This document shows, piece after piece, positions 1 through 12,639 of a stretch of DNA of 64,000 nt (positions within the stretch are counted from its first letter, which is position 1; each line of letters starts with the position of its first letter). Below the pieces are notes generated by a model. It was not told where the DNA came from, searched no databases, and was given only the letters and a program-made list of their open reading frames with translations. The stretch comes from Polytrichum commune (taxonomy: Eukaryota > Streptophyta > Polytrichopsida > Polytrichales > Polytrichaceae), in contig OX485807.1 in NCBI GenBank assembly GCA_950295325.1, positions 4,840,501 through 4,904,500 on the forward strand, read 5' to 3'. A program made the position numbers and the translations under genes.

Positions 1-92
1 CCGGGTACTCCCCCCTAAGGGGTATCCTTTGAACCCCATCTTGGAAATGTTGACCGCCACCACCTCCTCCTTATGATCAACCTCAATCTCAT

Positions 93-238
93 GTAACTAT
101 GTACACTTTACGAATCGTACATAGCCATTCTCAATTTCAAGTGACATTGTACACTTTACATATCACATGTAGCCATTCTCAAGTTTCAAGTAAATATGTA
201 CACTTTACTCATCGTATGTAGCCATTGGTTTGCCCATG
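93..238 (+). repeat. 48/49-bp tandem repeat, three copies
   Basis: The unit contains TGTACACTTTAC, then CGTACATAGCCATTCTCAA-like sequence; GTACACTTTA begins at 101, 149 and 198. The copies differ by several substitutions. It is non-coding. Confidence 0.8.
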
Positions 239-1833
239 GTAACATTTACTTTGAAGTCGATGGAGCTTACAAATAGGTGAACTTTGCATTTGGTCTTAAG
301 TGTTTTTCATAAATTTGTCACTGGTTCATATCAATTGTTTGTGATCATTGGGTGAATATTTCTGAAGGAGTCATATGAGAATCAAGGTTATATGACAAGT
401 TATGAAGATCGCTTTAATAACATGTTTAGTGTAGTTTTAGGCCCACCGCAACACCATGTTTGATGTGGCACCTCGTGGGGTTGCCCCACACAACTTGAGC
501 TCAAGTCTGAGCTTGCCAGTTTGGGGGGCTAGGATAAATGAATTTTAACCTCATTAGCACCTCAAGTTACAGATCTTTGTCTCAAAGTTGGTCCTTGCCT
601 TTTTTTCAATCGATTTCCAAGTTCAAGTTCAAACCTCAACTTGTAGAGTCTTTGAGTTCAGTGACTAACTTACAAGTTTGGGCTTGAATTTGGGAGCCAA
701 CCAAACAAAGAGGAACCAAAGCACCCCAAGAGCACCACCATTTTAGACACATGTAAGGTTCCAATTCTATAATTAATTATTTGAAAAAAAAAACCCCTTA
801 GCCCAAGCTTGACCTTGAGCTCAAGCTATGTTGAATACTTGTAACAGCTAATGAGGAGGAGGGAGAGAGGTACAATTGTTGATTATTATTATAAAGTATA
901 TTTATTGTTATTTAAAATCAAGGTCAAAAACCTTGAATTACTTTAATAAGCTTAAATTGGAACACACCAACAACAAATCTTTGAGGGCATGCCAAGATAT
1001 GTTACGACGAGTGTGACCCCCGATGAACCGATATCAAATTTTCTTTGTTCGAACCTCCACACCGACTCTAAACATGCACCGAAAACTCACTGAACATGGA
1101 AAGTGTGATATGAAAAACAACAATCCCCGGACCTAAAACCATGCAACATTTACAGTTGAAGGGTGTAATATTACTACATTTGGATGTTAGTGGTAAAATG
1201 TTGGATTCCTATATTAGAGGGACATCCGTTGTAGCAATTTTATGAAACATCATGTGCATCATTGTTGATTTGAACCTAAGTTAGTGGAGTACAACAAACA
1301 AAGGTGTAAGAGAAGATTGATTAAAAAAGTGATTACCATGTACTTCACTTAGTGGTAGCTTACCTAGTTTGCGCACATGATGCAAGCTTATGTAGAAAGA
1401 AAACGAGGAGGAGACCAAAGTAAGCGTCGGAACCAAGGTTGTAGAAGATGATGGTTCCACGAGAGATTTGGGGAGAATATTGGTGGATGACAACTCGAAC
1501 TCCGGCGTGTGTTTCCTTTTTACATTGGAATCGTCATGGCTTGTCGGGGAGGGGATCGACTCATATGCAACGCCTAGTGTGTAAAGTAAAGGTGTGTGTG
1601 TGTGTGTGTTGGAGGGGGGGCATTCGAGAGCCTTTTCCCAATGGTACGAAATTGCGTGTCTGCATGCACATGCGAGGTGAGGGTACTTGTGTACCCACTT
1701 ACTTACTCCTTCCTTATGAAACTAAACCAACCAACCAACCAACCCACCCACCCTCATGGAGGTAACAACCCCCCCGGTCCCACCCCAAAACGGCCTTTGA
1801 AAAGAGGTCAAATCTTCAAAACCGTAACAAACT
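239..1833. other. AT-rich intergenic sequence
   Basis: No coding signal is seen. A (TG)n tract lies at 1593-1610 and CCAACCAACC/CACC repeats at 1726-1755. Short ORFs are low-complexity. Confidence 0.5.
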
Positions 1834-2559
1834 AAGGTAGAGGGTGCTAAAACCAACACCCCACCCAAAACCAACACTTATAAACGTCTCCCAATCACCA
1901 ACACTCTATTATCTTGAAGCTTTCCCCATGGTGTAGGAGTGTATGGGCCCACAGAGTGACGCTTTCAGGTGCTTTTAGTGGCGCCACCTCATAAGGACCT
2001 CCATTGCCTTCATGTAGGGTAGGTAACGGGCTTCACTCTAGGGTTGGTTCAAGATGGGTTTAGGGTGGCTTGTCAATGCCCATTCTAGCCATTCTATACA
2101 CTGCATGGGGAGCGTTATAGCCATTCTATTCACAAAGTCACATAAGTAGGCCCACAAAACACAAAGGGGGTTGGTACCTGGGATGCAAGGCGATGGTTTT
2201 GCAAGCGAACTAGGTGGGATTATGGAGGTGGCCATGTGGCTTTGCAAACCGTTATTAGTTGGTCTTTGATCTAGCTTGGGTCTAGTACCCAACTACGTTG
2301 TGTTGATTCCAGGCAATGAAGGAGGGGTCCTCATCATATCCAAGGTCGTCGTACACGGGACCTATATATTGGTTTAAGGAAGCTAGCGGTTTTGACTTTG
2401 AATATTCATCAAATATGTAATTGAGGCTAAAAATAATTTTCATTCTTTATACCTATTTTTAGAACAAAGGCTAATATGATTTTTTATTTTTAAATATCGA
2501 CCATGTAATCATATGTATGTGCAATAGCTTAAAGTGTTGGTTTAAGCACCCTCTACCTT
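1834..2559. mobile_element. Inverted-repeat element, about 0.73 kb
   Basis: The left end AAGGTAGAGGGTGCTAAAAC (1834) is matched in inverse at 2530-2559 (GGTTTAAGCACCCTCTACCTT), giving terminal inverted repeats of about 25-27 bp that include CCAACAC. Flanks give TA or a TAA/TTA-like pair. The interior has no transposase frame, so it is probably a non-autonomous DNA transposon. Confidence 0.6.
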
Positions 2560-2823
2560 ACACTTCCTAACTACATTACAGATATGATTCAATGTGGCCA
2601 CACCATATAATAAGTGTGCCACATATTTATTGTGAATCATATTGTCCTGCGACCTCTCTATACTCAACCCAATCAATTGATCCATCCTCTGGGAGGTGAC
2701 TATCCCCCGTGTTCCGTCCAAAGTTGTACACAAAACAAGCCATAATTTCTAAACAATGAGAAACTAGACATAATTGTATTATATAAATGATTGAGTGCAA
2801 CATTATTGTATCGATTTCAAACT

Positions 2824-2934
2824 CTCAAAAATTGAATCCCGGCTGTGAAATCTCCTCTCTACTTGACGGAAATCTTGCCAGGTGGTCAACTGCCCCTTGT
2901 GCTTTGGCGTTGGCCTGTCGGCCTTCTGTCTCAA

Positions 2935-2974
<40 letters not shown>

Positions 2975-2981
2975 GAAAATT
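2824..2981 (+). mobile_element. SINE-like retroposon with 36-A tail and 10-bp target duplication
   Basis: A GC-richer body of about 100 bp (GAATCCCGGCTGTGAAATC to GGCCTTCTGTCTCAAC) ends in 36 consecutive A (2936-2971). It is bordered by CTCAAAAATT (2824-2833) and CTCGAAAATT (2972-2981), one mismatch apart, which look like a target-site duplication. The body could be a short SINE or the 3' tip of a LINE. No tRNA box is certain. Confidence 0.6.
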
Positions 2982-2984
2982 ACA

Positions 2985-5066
2985 CCAAGCAAATGACCAC
3001 CCTCTCAGAGGTAACAACCCTTTGGGAAATATCCAATTTGGCTTTTGAAAACAACTCCGAACCTCACCTTGGTGAGAAACTACACTATTTTAGATATGGT
3101 CACTTTTGACACAACGTTTTATAAACACTTCAAACTATGTATAGTTCAAATACATATTTTGTGCATGGGAAGGTCCCCTATAGGATCTCTTGGACACGTA
3201 AGGGTTGAGAAAATGCACAAAGTCCAATATTTTTGTTTTGATAATGTTTGGTGGTCACCTGGATTTTGTGCCAAACCAACCCAAATAAAATTTCTCAACA
3301 GATCAATCATGAATGTGATTGTCATGAAAAGAAGTTCTTTTAGCAACAACCACGAGATATTTGTTCATCACTTTGTAACGTAGTTTTCTCAAGAAGTGAT
3401 TGTTACATGGAGGGAAAAATAATCCAAGAGGCGAGATTCTTAAGGAAGTGTGAATTGATTTGCAAAAATGACATCCCACCATCTTCCCCATTATGAATGA
3501 ATCCTATTTTCATGATCATGGCTCGTGTTTGGATAATTATGTTTTTTTTTGTGGTGTAGGTCCCTATGCCAAAATATTGTACCAAATTCTTCTCCCAAAT
3601 GCTTATATGTGATGCAACATGCATACAAGTATAAAAGTCTACATGAAAGGAGATTTGCGAATGCCGCTGAAAAACAATTATTTGAAGGGTCGATAGTAAA
3701 GGTGCCTAGGTTGGAAAAGAGATTTAAACTTTCAAAAATTACAGTATGTTTTTTTGCATAGTCCAAAAATCTTAGGAATGTGAATTTCAAAGGCCATAGG
3801 GTTGCTAGATAATATGTAAAGGCAAGGGTAAGGTCGAGGAATAATTCAAAATGATTTGTCACCTCCAACTAATTATTGTCGGCCCTCCTCTCAAATCAGA
3901 CCTCAACTCTTCAAAGCAATCTTTCACAACATGCCATCAATTCCATTCGCCCCATCCTTGTTGACATTTTTGGGAAAAGTCTCTCATCATGCATAAACAA
4001 GTGGTGAAACCTAGGACGTGAAAAGAAATCGATGTCTACTAACCAAGGTGTATGTTTGAATGACAGAGCCATGACGCAATTTCTGTGAGGTCAAATGAGA
4101 TTTTGAAGGGGCTTGTGGCCTCCCAATTTTATAGAATTGCATGGATAATATGCATGGCATTAGAGGGAAGAACAAATGATTGGCCGTCATATTCTTTATT
4201 GTCTTTGCGTTTCAACCAAGTCATGACACAACCCCACCTACCACTAATTCAATGGGGTCCTTGGAGGTCCCAAATGACCCTTGCAATGGCAAGTCACAAA
4301 AATCATAACCTCGGTGCTAATGAGGGTTTTATAATATTTTTGACTTCCTAGTTATTTACATGCTTTATTGGCGGTTTCATTTTGAAAATGAAATCCCAGT
4401 CAATCGCTTATTTACTCAATGGAAGTGAACATATATATTGGATTTTGGACCTTGAAGGTGAAATGCACTCAATATGGGATTTGTGGATAAGTGGTCTTCA
4501 AGAATGCAAGGGCAATGGTTTTTTGAAGTCGGGCAGGCGGGCAGCAGTTTCGGTCGGGTCTAGAAAATCTAAAAAATTTGGGCGGGCGGTTGCCCCTGCC
4601 CGAATATACCTCCCCTATAAGTTTGTTGGGGGAACTCTAACGTCCCCCCATGCATACTACCAAGGGTTGGGCATTTTTCGTGTGGGCATTTTCTTTCACA
4701 TGCACTACCATATTGCTAAGGTGACCATATGTACATCATATACCTTAGAGAAATCAATCTAAGCATTTACTCCGACAATTCAAAAAAATAAGAATGCTTT
4801 GATGTAAATTTGAGATGATTACTATTTATTTCTTATATACTTTTTGTTCTTTGAGGTCATGAGAGTCACAATTTGTTTAGAGTGCAAGACAAGGGAATAC
4901 AAGGTTGAGTGCAGTTGCACCTATCTAATATAATAGTTTCATTGATTTCATTATCCTTGACATTTCAAAACCAAATACATGAACTTTATTTCCAACTCTT
5001 AAAAAACCCCTTGAACATATTTCACTTAAGAAAGAATAATCAACATGTAATTTTGTCTTCAAAGTG
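2985..5066. other. AT-rich intergenic sequence
   Basis: ORFs up to about 126 codons (4382-4762) show no recognisable motif and no supporting signals. Nothing else is seen. Confidence 0.45.
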
Positions 5067-5283
5067 AACTACACTAAATATGATATTTAATGTCATTTAC
5101 TATATTGATTTACACAATCCTACATGTTATTACTATTAATGTTATTTTTTACCAAGTAAAGTTGTTAGTGTTCTATAATGTTCAAACTACCAATTTCATA
5201 TTTGTTGGTAAAATATGATATTTAAAAGTAAATAAATGTATTATTGTGTAACTCTATATAGTAAGTGATACTAAATATCAACT
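5067..5283. mobile_element. Short inverted-repeat element, TAGTGTCACTTACT family, copy 1
   Basis: About 215 bp. The left end CTACACTAAATATGATATTT and the right end TAGTAAGTGATACTAAATATC are related in inverse, with inner GTGTAACT/TTTACACA. The interior TTTTTACCAAGTAAAG...TGTTGGTAAAA is also inverted. Related copies sit at 29,804, 59,756 and 60,135. Confidence 0.6.
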
Positions 5284-7138
5284 TTAGCATACTTTTATGA
5301 GAAAAAATCCCTTGCAAAGTTTGCATAAGGTATTAACAAATTCACGTTTAACAGTTTGAAACAAAAAAAAACATCAAATTTATAGTTCATATTTGACTAT
5401 TTTGTTTCTTCTCACTTTGATCATTTATTTAGACTATGCATTGCATTGCAAAACATTACCATTGCATTGTTCTTTACTCATTGTTCATGGTTTGAGAAGC
5501 TTCTTTGTAGGTTCCTACTTCGTGGCAATATATATCACATTAGATTGTTTCTCCTTGGCCCATGATTGTTTGTAACCATGTCACCTATACATGCATGTGT
5601 CCATATGTGAAGCCAACCAACTAAGGCTCCAACAATTGCCCGTGGTAGGGTAGGCCTACTATGTATTGGTGTATTGAAATTTAGAGCATTGATAATAAAT
5701 TGAAGCCACCTAATATAAGACAACTTGCCCATCCACTTCTCCGGTTACATCAGGTCGGTGGTAGAGTGGAAAAATTTACCTCTTAAGCAATGGGCTTTTG
5801 GAATGGATGAGTAAGCCCAATGCTTTGGATTGTTATCATAATTGATTAATATTGAATTTATAGTTGTATGGCACAATATAAGGTAATTTGGCTTAAGACG
5901 GTTAAAAAAATATATGCACAAAAACTTAAGGCCTTAGAACATAAATCGCACATCATACATATAATGAAGTGTATTGTTAATGGCATGTCCATGAATTGAG
6001 AAGTACACATTATATTTGTGATGTTGGGGCTCACAATATTCTATTTTGGTTGACAATAAGTAAGTAACAATCAAATTGTGACAACCAAAGATGGTGCACG
6101 TGCCTAGCATATGTCACTTGTTGGTACATAATATATGAATATTACCTCTTTAATAACCATGATTTTATAATTTATTATAACATATTAATCAAATTTGTTA
6201 GTATAGCAAGAAATATGGTGAATACAAATTTGATGCTCTTATCGTATTTATTTCATTAATATCTCTAACCATGTAGAAATTGAAATGTACCTCAAGTTAC
6301 TTCAATATTCCAATGCATAACAACATTTGGTTTGAGTTTTGGGGAACATGTTCCAAAATAATTTTTTGTCTCAGGCAACCCATTAAAAAAACACAATGTT
6401 TTTGGTGACAATCCTGTGAAAAAAATCAAATTCTTGCGGAAACTTTTTTTTAAATACTTGGAAGGTCTAAATATAGCCTTTCAATCTCATGGGTATAGGC
6501 CCGTGCTCATGCTTGTGTCCTACGTTCCCCCGCCATGATGCCATTGGGGCCACCCTTAGCCTTGGGCTTAGCCTTAGCATCAAACCCTTTTGTCACCATC
6601 CCCCAAAACAGTTTTTGCCCCCGTGGCGGAGGGTTGCAATTATATTTTTACTAGCATTTGCCTTGCTCACGAGGTGATTTAAAGACTCGTCACTTCCATC
6701 CTATTTAACTTTAACAATTACCTCCACCACAAAAACACCATTTTTATTCGTAGACACATCTAGGACACACATACCTTTCTAGATGATTTTGGCAACTGCC
6801 CTTTTCGAATCATTCTCTCATTTTATGTGCATATCTTATCATCTTCCAATGCATGCTCACTGCCATCCATTTCAAAGTTTCATTAAAAGAACACTATGTT
6901 CCAGTCTAAGTCCGCTTTACACTATATCCAATTTTTATCAAAGTCCATGGTGACGTGTATAAACGGCCCTTAGACCCATACTTCAATCACAACAAACTCA
7001 AATATAGGTGTCCGTTCAACATAAGGAACCAAATTTGGCCCACTTATTTTAGGCGTCTGTAGCTTTTGAAAGTTTGGCATATAACCCTTATAACGTGCAC
7101 ATGCCATTATCTATTAATCTTAATCAATCTTAGGTCAT
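5284..7138. other. AT-rich intergenic sequence
   Basis: No gene is seen. A degraded inverted-repeat element end (GTATAAACGGCCCTTA) is visible near 6957-6972 without a clear partner. Confidence 0.4.
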
Positions 7139-7247
7139 GTGTTGGTGTTGGGTATATTTATCTTAGGTGTTTTTCAACTAATTATGTGGGTGGAAAATCA
7201 ACTAGTTGAAGAACGACACCTAAGATAACTATACTCAAAACCAACAC
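7139..7247. mobile_element. Foldback element, about 109 bp
   Basis: The left arm GTGTTGGTGTTGGGTATA...TCTTAGGTGT pairs with the right arm ACACCTAAGATA...ACCAACAC. The arms are about 45 bp with few mismatches, around a short GTGGGTGG-containing loop. The DNA could fold into a long hairpin. Confidence 0.7.
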
Positions 7248-7776
7248 TTAGATATCTTGTATACTTTGTACATATTGAATTTGAAGATGTACATTGTTTG
7301 GAAATTTTATCCAAGTGGTGGTTTTAGGTTGCCTACAATTGAAACTTCCAAGCCTTTTATCTTCTGCATTTCAAACGTTACATTATTTTATGGCATTGAA
7401 ATTCTATTACTCTTGCAAAAAATCAATATATAAATTTAACATTTATAATAATAGAAAACACTCTAAAATCTTTAATAATAGTAACCCTTCCTTAATTTGT
7501 GGGTTTTAGATATACTTATCTTAACTCACATTCATGACATTTCTTGAGATGCATAGAAAAACACAATCACATATATAGAGAGTGAAGAGCTCTCGTCAAT
7601 GGAAATTAAGACATGTCTTTGAGTTCATCAAAACTGATTTTTCTTTGTTTGTAAATTTTTAGTATATCCCCTGCAACATGCAAAATACCAGACAACCAAA
7701 ATTTAGAATGATGAATTTTCAAGTGTATCCCTAAAAAACGAGTACCCATGGCTAAAAGGTTTTCATATCGCCTTCA

Positions 7777-7777
7777 A

Positions 7778-7823
<46 letters not shown>

Positions 7824-7862
7824 TATATATATATATATATATATATATAAACACACACACAC
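7777..7862. repeat. Compound (AC)n-(AT)n-(AC)n microsatellite
   Basis: An AC run of about 45 bp is followed by an uninterrupted AT run at about 7823-7849, then AC again. The AT core between two AC blocks is likely to vary in length. Confidence 0.9.
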
Positions 7863-8139
7863 TTAATGTTGGGATTTCAAAATTGCTTTTGAATACTACT
7901 ATGTCTTGAAATCATGTTCAAAATGGGTTTCATCCATTTCTCAACTAATTGTGATGCCCAATAAACTAGTTTCATTATGGATATTGAACACAAATGCCAC
8001 ATGTGCATGGCAAACATTTTGGAATAGCAAACATCTTGGAAACCATCTTGCATAGAGTTCGGACTACAAGATTGCATGCTGAGCAAGGTACATTGCTTTC
8101 AAGACCATGAACATTAGTAAAGCAAGATCATGACCAAAT

Positions 8140-8580
8140 GAATGTTGGAGACCTCTTGATTGGCAACATGGGATTTATGGTAAGAAAATTTCATTCTCAC
8201 TTAGCACATTTCCAAAATTTGGTTGTTACCAAGAGGCATGGCTTTATGGACCATTTGGATGAAGAGGAATGATATCACATTCAACAATGTTAGATGGGAT
8301 GTGAAGAAATTGCAAAAAACGATATGGCAAGATTTACTAGAATGCCCCATAATTGCATGGGATATACTATGCATTGGAACACCAAAGCCCCTAATGTGGG
8401 CTTATTTAGTCATTTTTAGGTCATTTGTTTTTAATATTGTTCTTTGGTACCACAAGTTGCATGCTAGAAGGTGCTCAATCGGGGATCAACACTGGCCTTG
8501 TATGTTTTTTTCTTCCAATAAACTTAAATGAAATAAGAATTGTTTCATTTGGTCAAAAAATAAACAACAACAATAAAGGT
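8140..8580 (+). mobile_element. LINE 3'-terminal fragment, same family as the 34-38 kb element
   Basis: The open frame reads LWTIWMKRNDITFNNVRWD followed by KKLQKTIWQDLLE, the C-terminal tail of plant LINE ORF2 proteins. The upstream DNA CTTGATTGGCAACATGGGAT also occurs in the minus-strand element near 34680, so both belong to one family. It ends in an A-rich stretch (AAATAAACAACAACAATAAA near 8560-8578). Everything 5' of this tail is absent, as is common after incomplete target-primed reverse transcription. Confidence 0.75.
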
Positions 8581-8769
8581 ATGGAGGACAATAGAACACA
8601 CAACTACTTCAATTTTTAGAATTCCATGGAATGTGATGCCGAGGTCCAACTTGAGCGATAGATAAGGTATATGAGTCTCAAATGGTTATTTTTTTGAACT
8701 AGCCCACTACTACTAGGATACAAACCACACAATTAGTACGAAATGGTTAGCAAATCCAAATTGAGGCCG

Positions 8770-9030
8770 TGGCCACTTTCCTCCTAATATTTGGAGTTCA
8801 TGTGACTATCTTGTCCATTATACAGTTGAAGATACTTGTGCTTGTTAAATGGTCACATAGATGCCCACTCATTATGGTAACTATTGAGCTTGAAATGGTT
8901 ATTATATTTTGAGCATGTACTCCAATCTCTTCCATACATAATTCATTTTGGTATTCATTTTTGAAGCAACACCTACCCCGTTCCACTCAAATATAGGTTT
9001 TTGCCTGAAGACTATTGATCAATGGCCACC
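8770..9030 (+). repeat. Dispersed repeat family D, copy 1
   Basis: It shares the ordered landmarks ATTGAGC..GAAATGGTTAT, GAGCATGTACTCCAATCTCT and CCACTCAAATATAGG with copies near 29.0, 45.5, 57.7, 58.9 and 62.5 kb. There are no coding frames and no clear ends. Confidence 0.6.
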
Positions 9031-10059
9031 CATTATTTGAGAAATGCAAGCATAAATGAAGAACCTATTTGTCTTTATGATATTTGGTCACATTACAAAA
9101 TCATGACCACGTGACATGTATTAGGTTTGTTGCGTGCTTTTATGGATACATTTATAAACTAGTACTTTAGGTTACCGTGCTATTCATTACCAATTTGTAG
9201 TCAACTAAATAGGAAAAAAAACAAAATAATAGACAAATCTAGCATCCTAGGAGTAAATTTCTTTAAAAGTGATCATAAGATGTTAGCTATTTCTCTCACC
9301 TTCCATGGGGTTATCCCGCATTTGTCCTCACGATGTTTTCCTTTCCCAAGAATCGGCTTGACAAGTGGCCCGTCTTTTATTGTTATGCGGTTACTTCAAT
9401 TCTTTCAAATAAATAAGTAAACAACGCTTATTCTTCCAAGGTTGTGTATTTCATGTGTATATATATGTTATCTTATCAAATTCAAGCACGAGTTTGAGGA
9501 CAAGTGTGACATAAAATAAAATCATCACCAACATCGATTTCCCACAAAAACAATGTAGTCCACATTGATTTAAAACTAGAGCTTGGTGTGAGCTGAAAAT
9601 TAATGTGAACATTGTTGTGATCCCCAATAATAGGGCAATCTAGTGTAGATCTCGTTTGTATTTCAAACTTTCGTCAACATGTAGCTCATTCACATGTAGC
9701 TTGTTCCACCTATTTTTGAGCATTTGTTACCACAATAACAAACACACAGACGAACACTATTTTATTGTGATTACTCTATGGATGAGTAGATAAAGCTATA
9801 AGTTTTTGGACCGAGTTTTGACCCAACTTGGCATACATGGGTAAAGAGTCAACCTACTCACGAGGTCAACCTAATTGCAAATATCTGGTCATAGATACAC
9901 AACATTATTCCCAATAGAATCAAGCTTTCATACATGCAATAGTCCAAACCTGAGAACATAATAACCTCGTGACTTCCGGATCTTGACCTCACTTAATTAT
10001 CATTGTTTTATGCAATTGTGACCTCTCCCCAGTGTGAACTCCCCAGTGTGAGTTACTGT
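9031..10059. other. AT-rich intergenic sequence
   Basis: Nothing is recognised beyond short direct repeats. No coding frame exceeds background. Confidence 0.4.
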
Positions 10060-10340
10060 GCAGTGCCCCAGGAGATTTTCTTCATTAATTTGAGGTATAT
10101 TCCATAGATTCATCTAGAGTGATGCTTGATTCTCCGGAAGTCTTGAACTTCGACTGGTTATTTCTCAAACTCAACCGCTTCACCTCGAACTCGCACAGTG
10201 CCTGGGAAGTTTTTGGCATAGTCAAGCCAAGATCCCAGTGATTCTAAATCCAGCCGCTTACATGTTGACATCTTCTGGTTTTGCTTTTATTCATTTGAGG
10301 TATATATATTCTCTATAGATTCCTCTAAAATGATGGATAG
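10060..10340 (+). repeat. Dispersed module E, two degenerate tandem units
   Basis: Landmarks ATTTGAGGTATAT...ATAGATTC.TCTA.A.TGATG.TTCTCC occur at about 10090 and 10295. Between them are CTTGAACTTCGACTGGTTA and TCCAGCCGCTTACATGTTGACA. The same order occurs near 60,840-61,390, where GGTCATTGGCC and TCCAGCTAGTTACATGTTGACA are found. Possibly an old LTR or element interior. Confidence 0.5.
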
Positions 10341-12128
10341 TTCTCCCTGTTCATTGTTTATTCTAAGAATCCAGAGAGAAACTTCTTCAATTGTGCAGTT
10401 GGGAAAGGTAGACTTTGACAGAAATCAAGCAAGTGGATTTCGAGGTTCAAAATGGAGTTTGTTTAGGAAGAATATATATATATAATGTAGAATATCCAGG
10501 CAAATAGGGGGGGGGGGTAGGAATCTCTACTTCCTTCCTTCCTTCCTAGGGATGGAGGGCCACACAATAATAAGGTGGGACAGGCATGCCACGTGGACTC
10601 GTAGTCTTCCTAAAGTTACACTAAGCTCCACCACTTCTCTTTAAGTGGTTGGAATATTCCCACCACTCCAAATGTCACATGGTGAAGTGGAGGGAGGGAG
10701 GGATGAGTCGAGTCGCGCCGAGGCCCCCACCCACTTTATTTGTGCTCATCCGTTTCAAGGCCCCCCTCCCATGTTACAACTTGACTTACAATGGACGTTA
10801 CTCATGGACCAACCCCTCCTTCCAAGCCCCCCTTACCCTTTACACCACCTTTCTCAACACTCGGTTATTGTTTTGTGAAGGTACTCCCAAATGACATCCA
10901 TTATGCCACATTATATGATCATCTTTCATAACAATTGTTGTTCGCTTACCCGAAGTGGCAAGCTCCTTATTACTCTGTCTCACTCAGAGTTCATCTCTAA
11001 CATTGGATCCCATGTAGTTGGCTTGGGTGAGTGACTCGGCGCTAGCTTGGTGTTTTGGTATTCAAAGTCACACATCTATACTTACCTTGGGAAGGCAAAT
11101 CAACCCTTGGTACATTGTCAAATGTTATGTTCATCTTTCTATTCTTTTTGTATGAAAAGAATAAAATCCCATATCAATCCAATGGCCCCCTGCCCCTGCC
11201 GGGGGGAGGGGGGCTTTCAGTACAGGTGGGAGAGGTCGTCCATACAAACCTTCTAACACACCTTCAAGGGCCATCTAAGTTGATATTCCTATACATGTGA
11301 CGTGATTTGATGTTTTTATATAATATAATTATTTTTCTTGTACATAAGTTAGATGTTGAGAGCGGATGATAGGCATATAAGGTATGACATCATGTTGTCC
11401 ATTATCAATTTAAATCTTCTCCATTGTTCGCCATTTAACAAGTAGGCTAATGAACGAGCCTTGAAGAATGGGAAGGACACAACGTCAACAACATTCAACG
11501 CATAAGACTTGCAAAATTGCAACCTGAACAACAACATGCAAAATGCATAAGAATTAAACGAACATGAGAACATGTATGGTTCAAATGGTTTGTTTATATG
11601 GTTTTTAAATTGATAATGGACATTCTGTGATTGATAATGAATGCCATCAACAATTTAGGCAAGAAATATCAAAGGCATAGCATATCGTCAACACAAAATC
11701 CAGTATGAGAGCAATGGAAGGAGCACAAAGATGCGTGACTTGGATGCTCATTACATGCCCATGATGGAAGATCAAGAAATATGATTTGAAGTGACACAAC
11801 GACTTATGTTCACATGTGCATCATGTGAGCTAGGGAGGGCGTAAAGGGGACTTATTGAAGCATAATAGAATTGATCGCACAAGGAAATACACATATACAA
11901 AGGAATATAAATAATGTTTCGAATGAGATGGTCACCTTCACCCCTTGCATTGTCTTTACATCACTTTCTCTCTTTGATTCATACAATGCATATGGGACAT
12001 CTCAATTCCCACTTCCCACAAACAATATGGATTTATTTAAATTCTATTCATTATGATACTTTCAACAATCATCATTCTTTAACTACATGCAATTTGATAC
12101 TCTACCTTCAATACGCTCATCTTGCAAG
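10341..12128. other. Intergenic sequence
   Basis: It has 11 G at 10507-10517 and a CTTCC repeat at about 10530-10547. Overlapping ORFs near 10645-10894 and 11047-11300 are short and have no recognised domain. Confidence 0.4.
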
Positions 12129-12262
12129 CATAACATTATTCAAATCCATAACAATGTTATGTGGGACTGACAATATTCAATAGAATATTCCCATATTCAA
12201 TATGAATATAGGGAATATTGTGAGTCCCACAAAACATTGTTGTGGATCTGAATAATGTTATG
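12129..12262. mobile_element. Foldback element, 134 bp, family F copy 1
   Basis: The arms CATAACATTATTCAAATCC and GGATCTGAATAATGTTATG are inverted, and the pairing continues through TGTGGGACTGACAATATTC/GAATATTGTGAGTCCCACA. A shorter inner palindrome (CCCATATTCAATATGAATATAGGG-like) forms the tip. A half copy is at 42,838. Confidence 0.75.
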
Positions 12263-12639
12263 AGTAGTCAAAGGATTATTGTTCTTGATAATGATTGTCG
12301 CCCTTTCCTGTGTAAGTGTCATGTTTTCAAATGACAAGACTTTGAACAATTTCAAGGAATCGCCAAAAATAGGTTACATTGGCTCTTTCTTATTGGGGTA
12401 ATATGTGGTTCTTCCACTATGCTTCAAGTGGTCAATGCTCCCTTGAGGGATTTCTTCACTCCTCTAAAGGCTTCCTCTCTTCATAAACACCTAGACATGG
12501 TTGCCTTCCATCATTACAATTGCCTTGAGGCAGACGTGTTGGAAAACACCCTTTGCTTACTATTTCTCTTCTTGATTTTTGTATTGTAAATAGGTTATCT
12601 CCCACTGCTCCTATGCTCCTCAATATCTTCACCAAATGA

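Noticed and set aside
93-238. CRISPR-like spacing of a 48-bp repeat
   Set aside because: The whole unit repeats, with no unique spacers, and the context is a plant nuclear genome.
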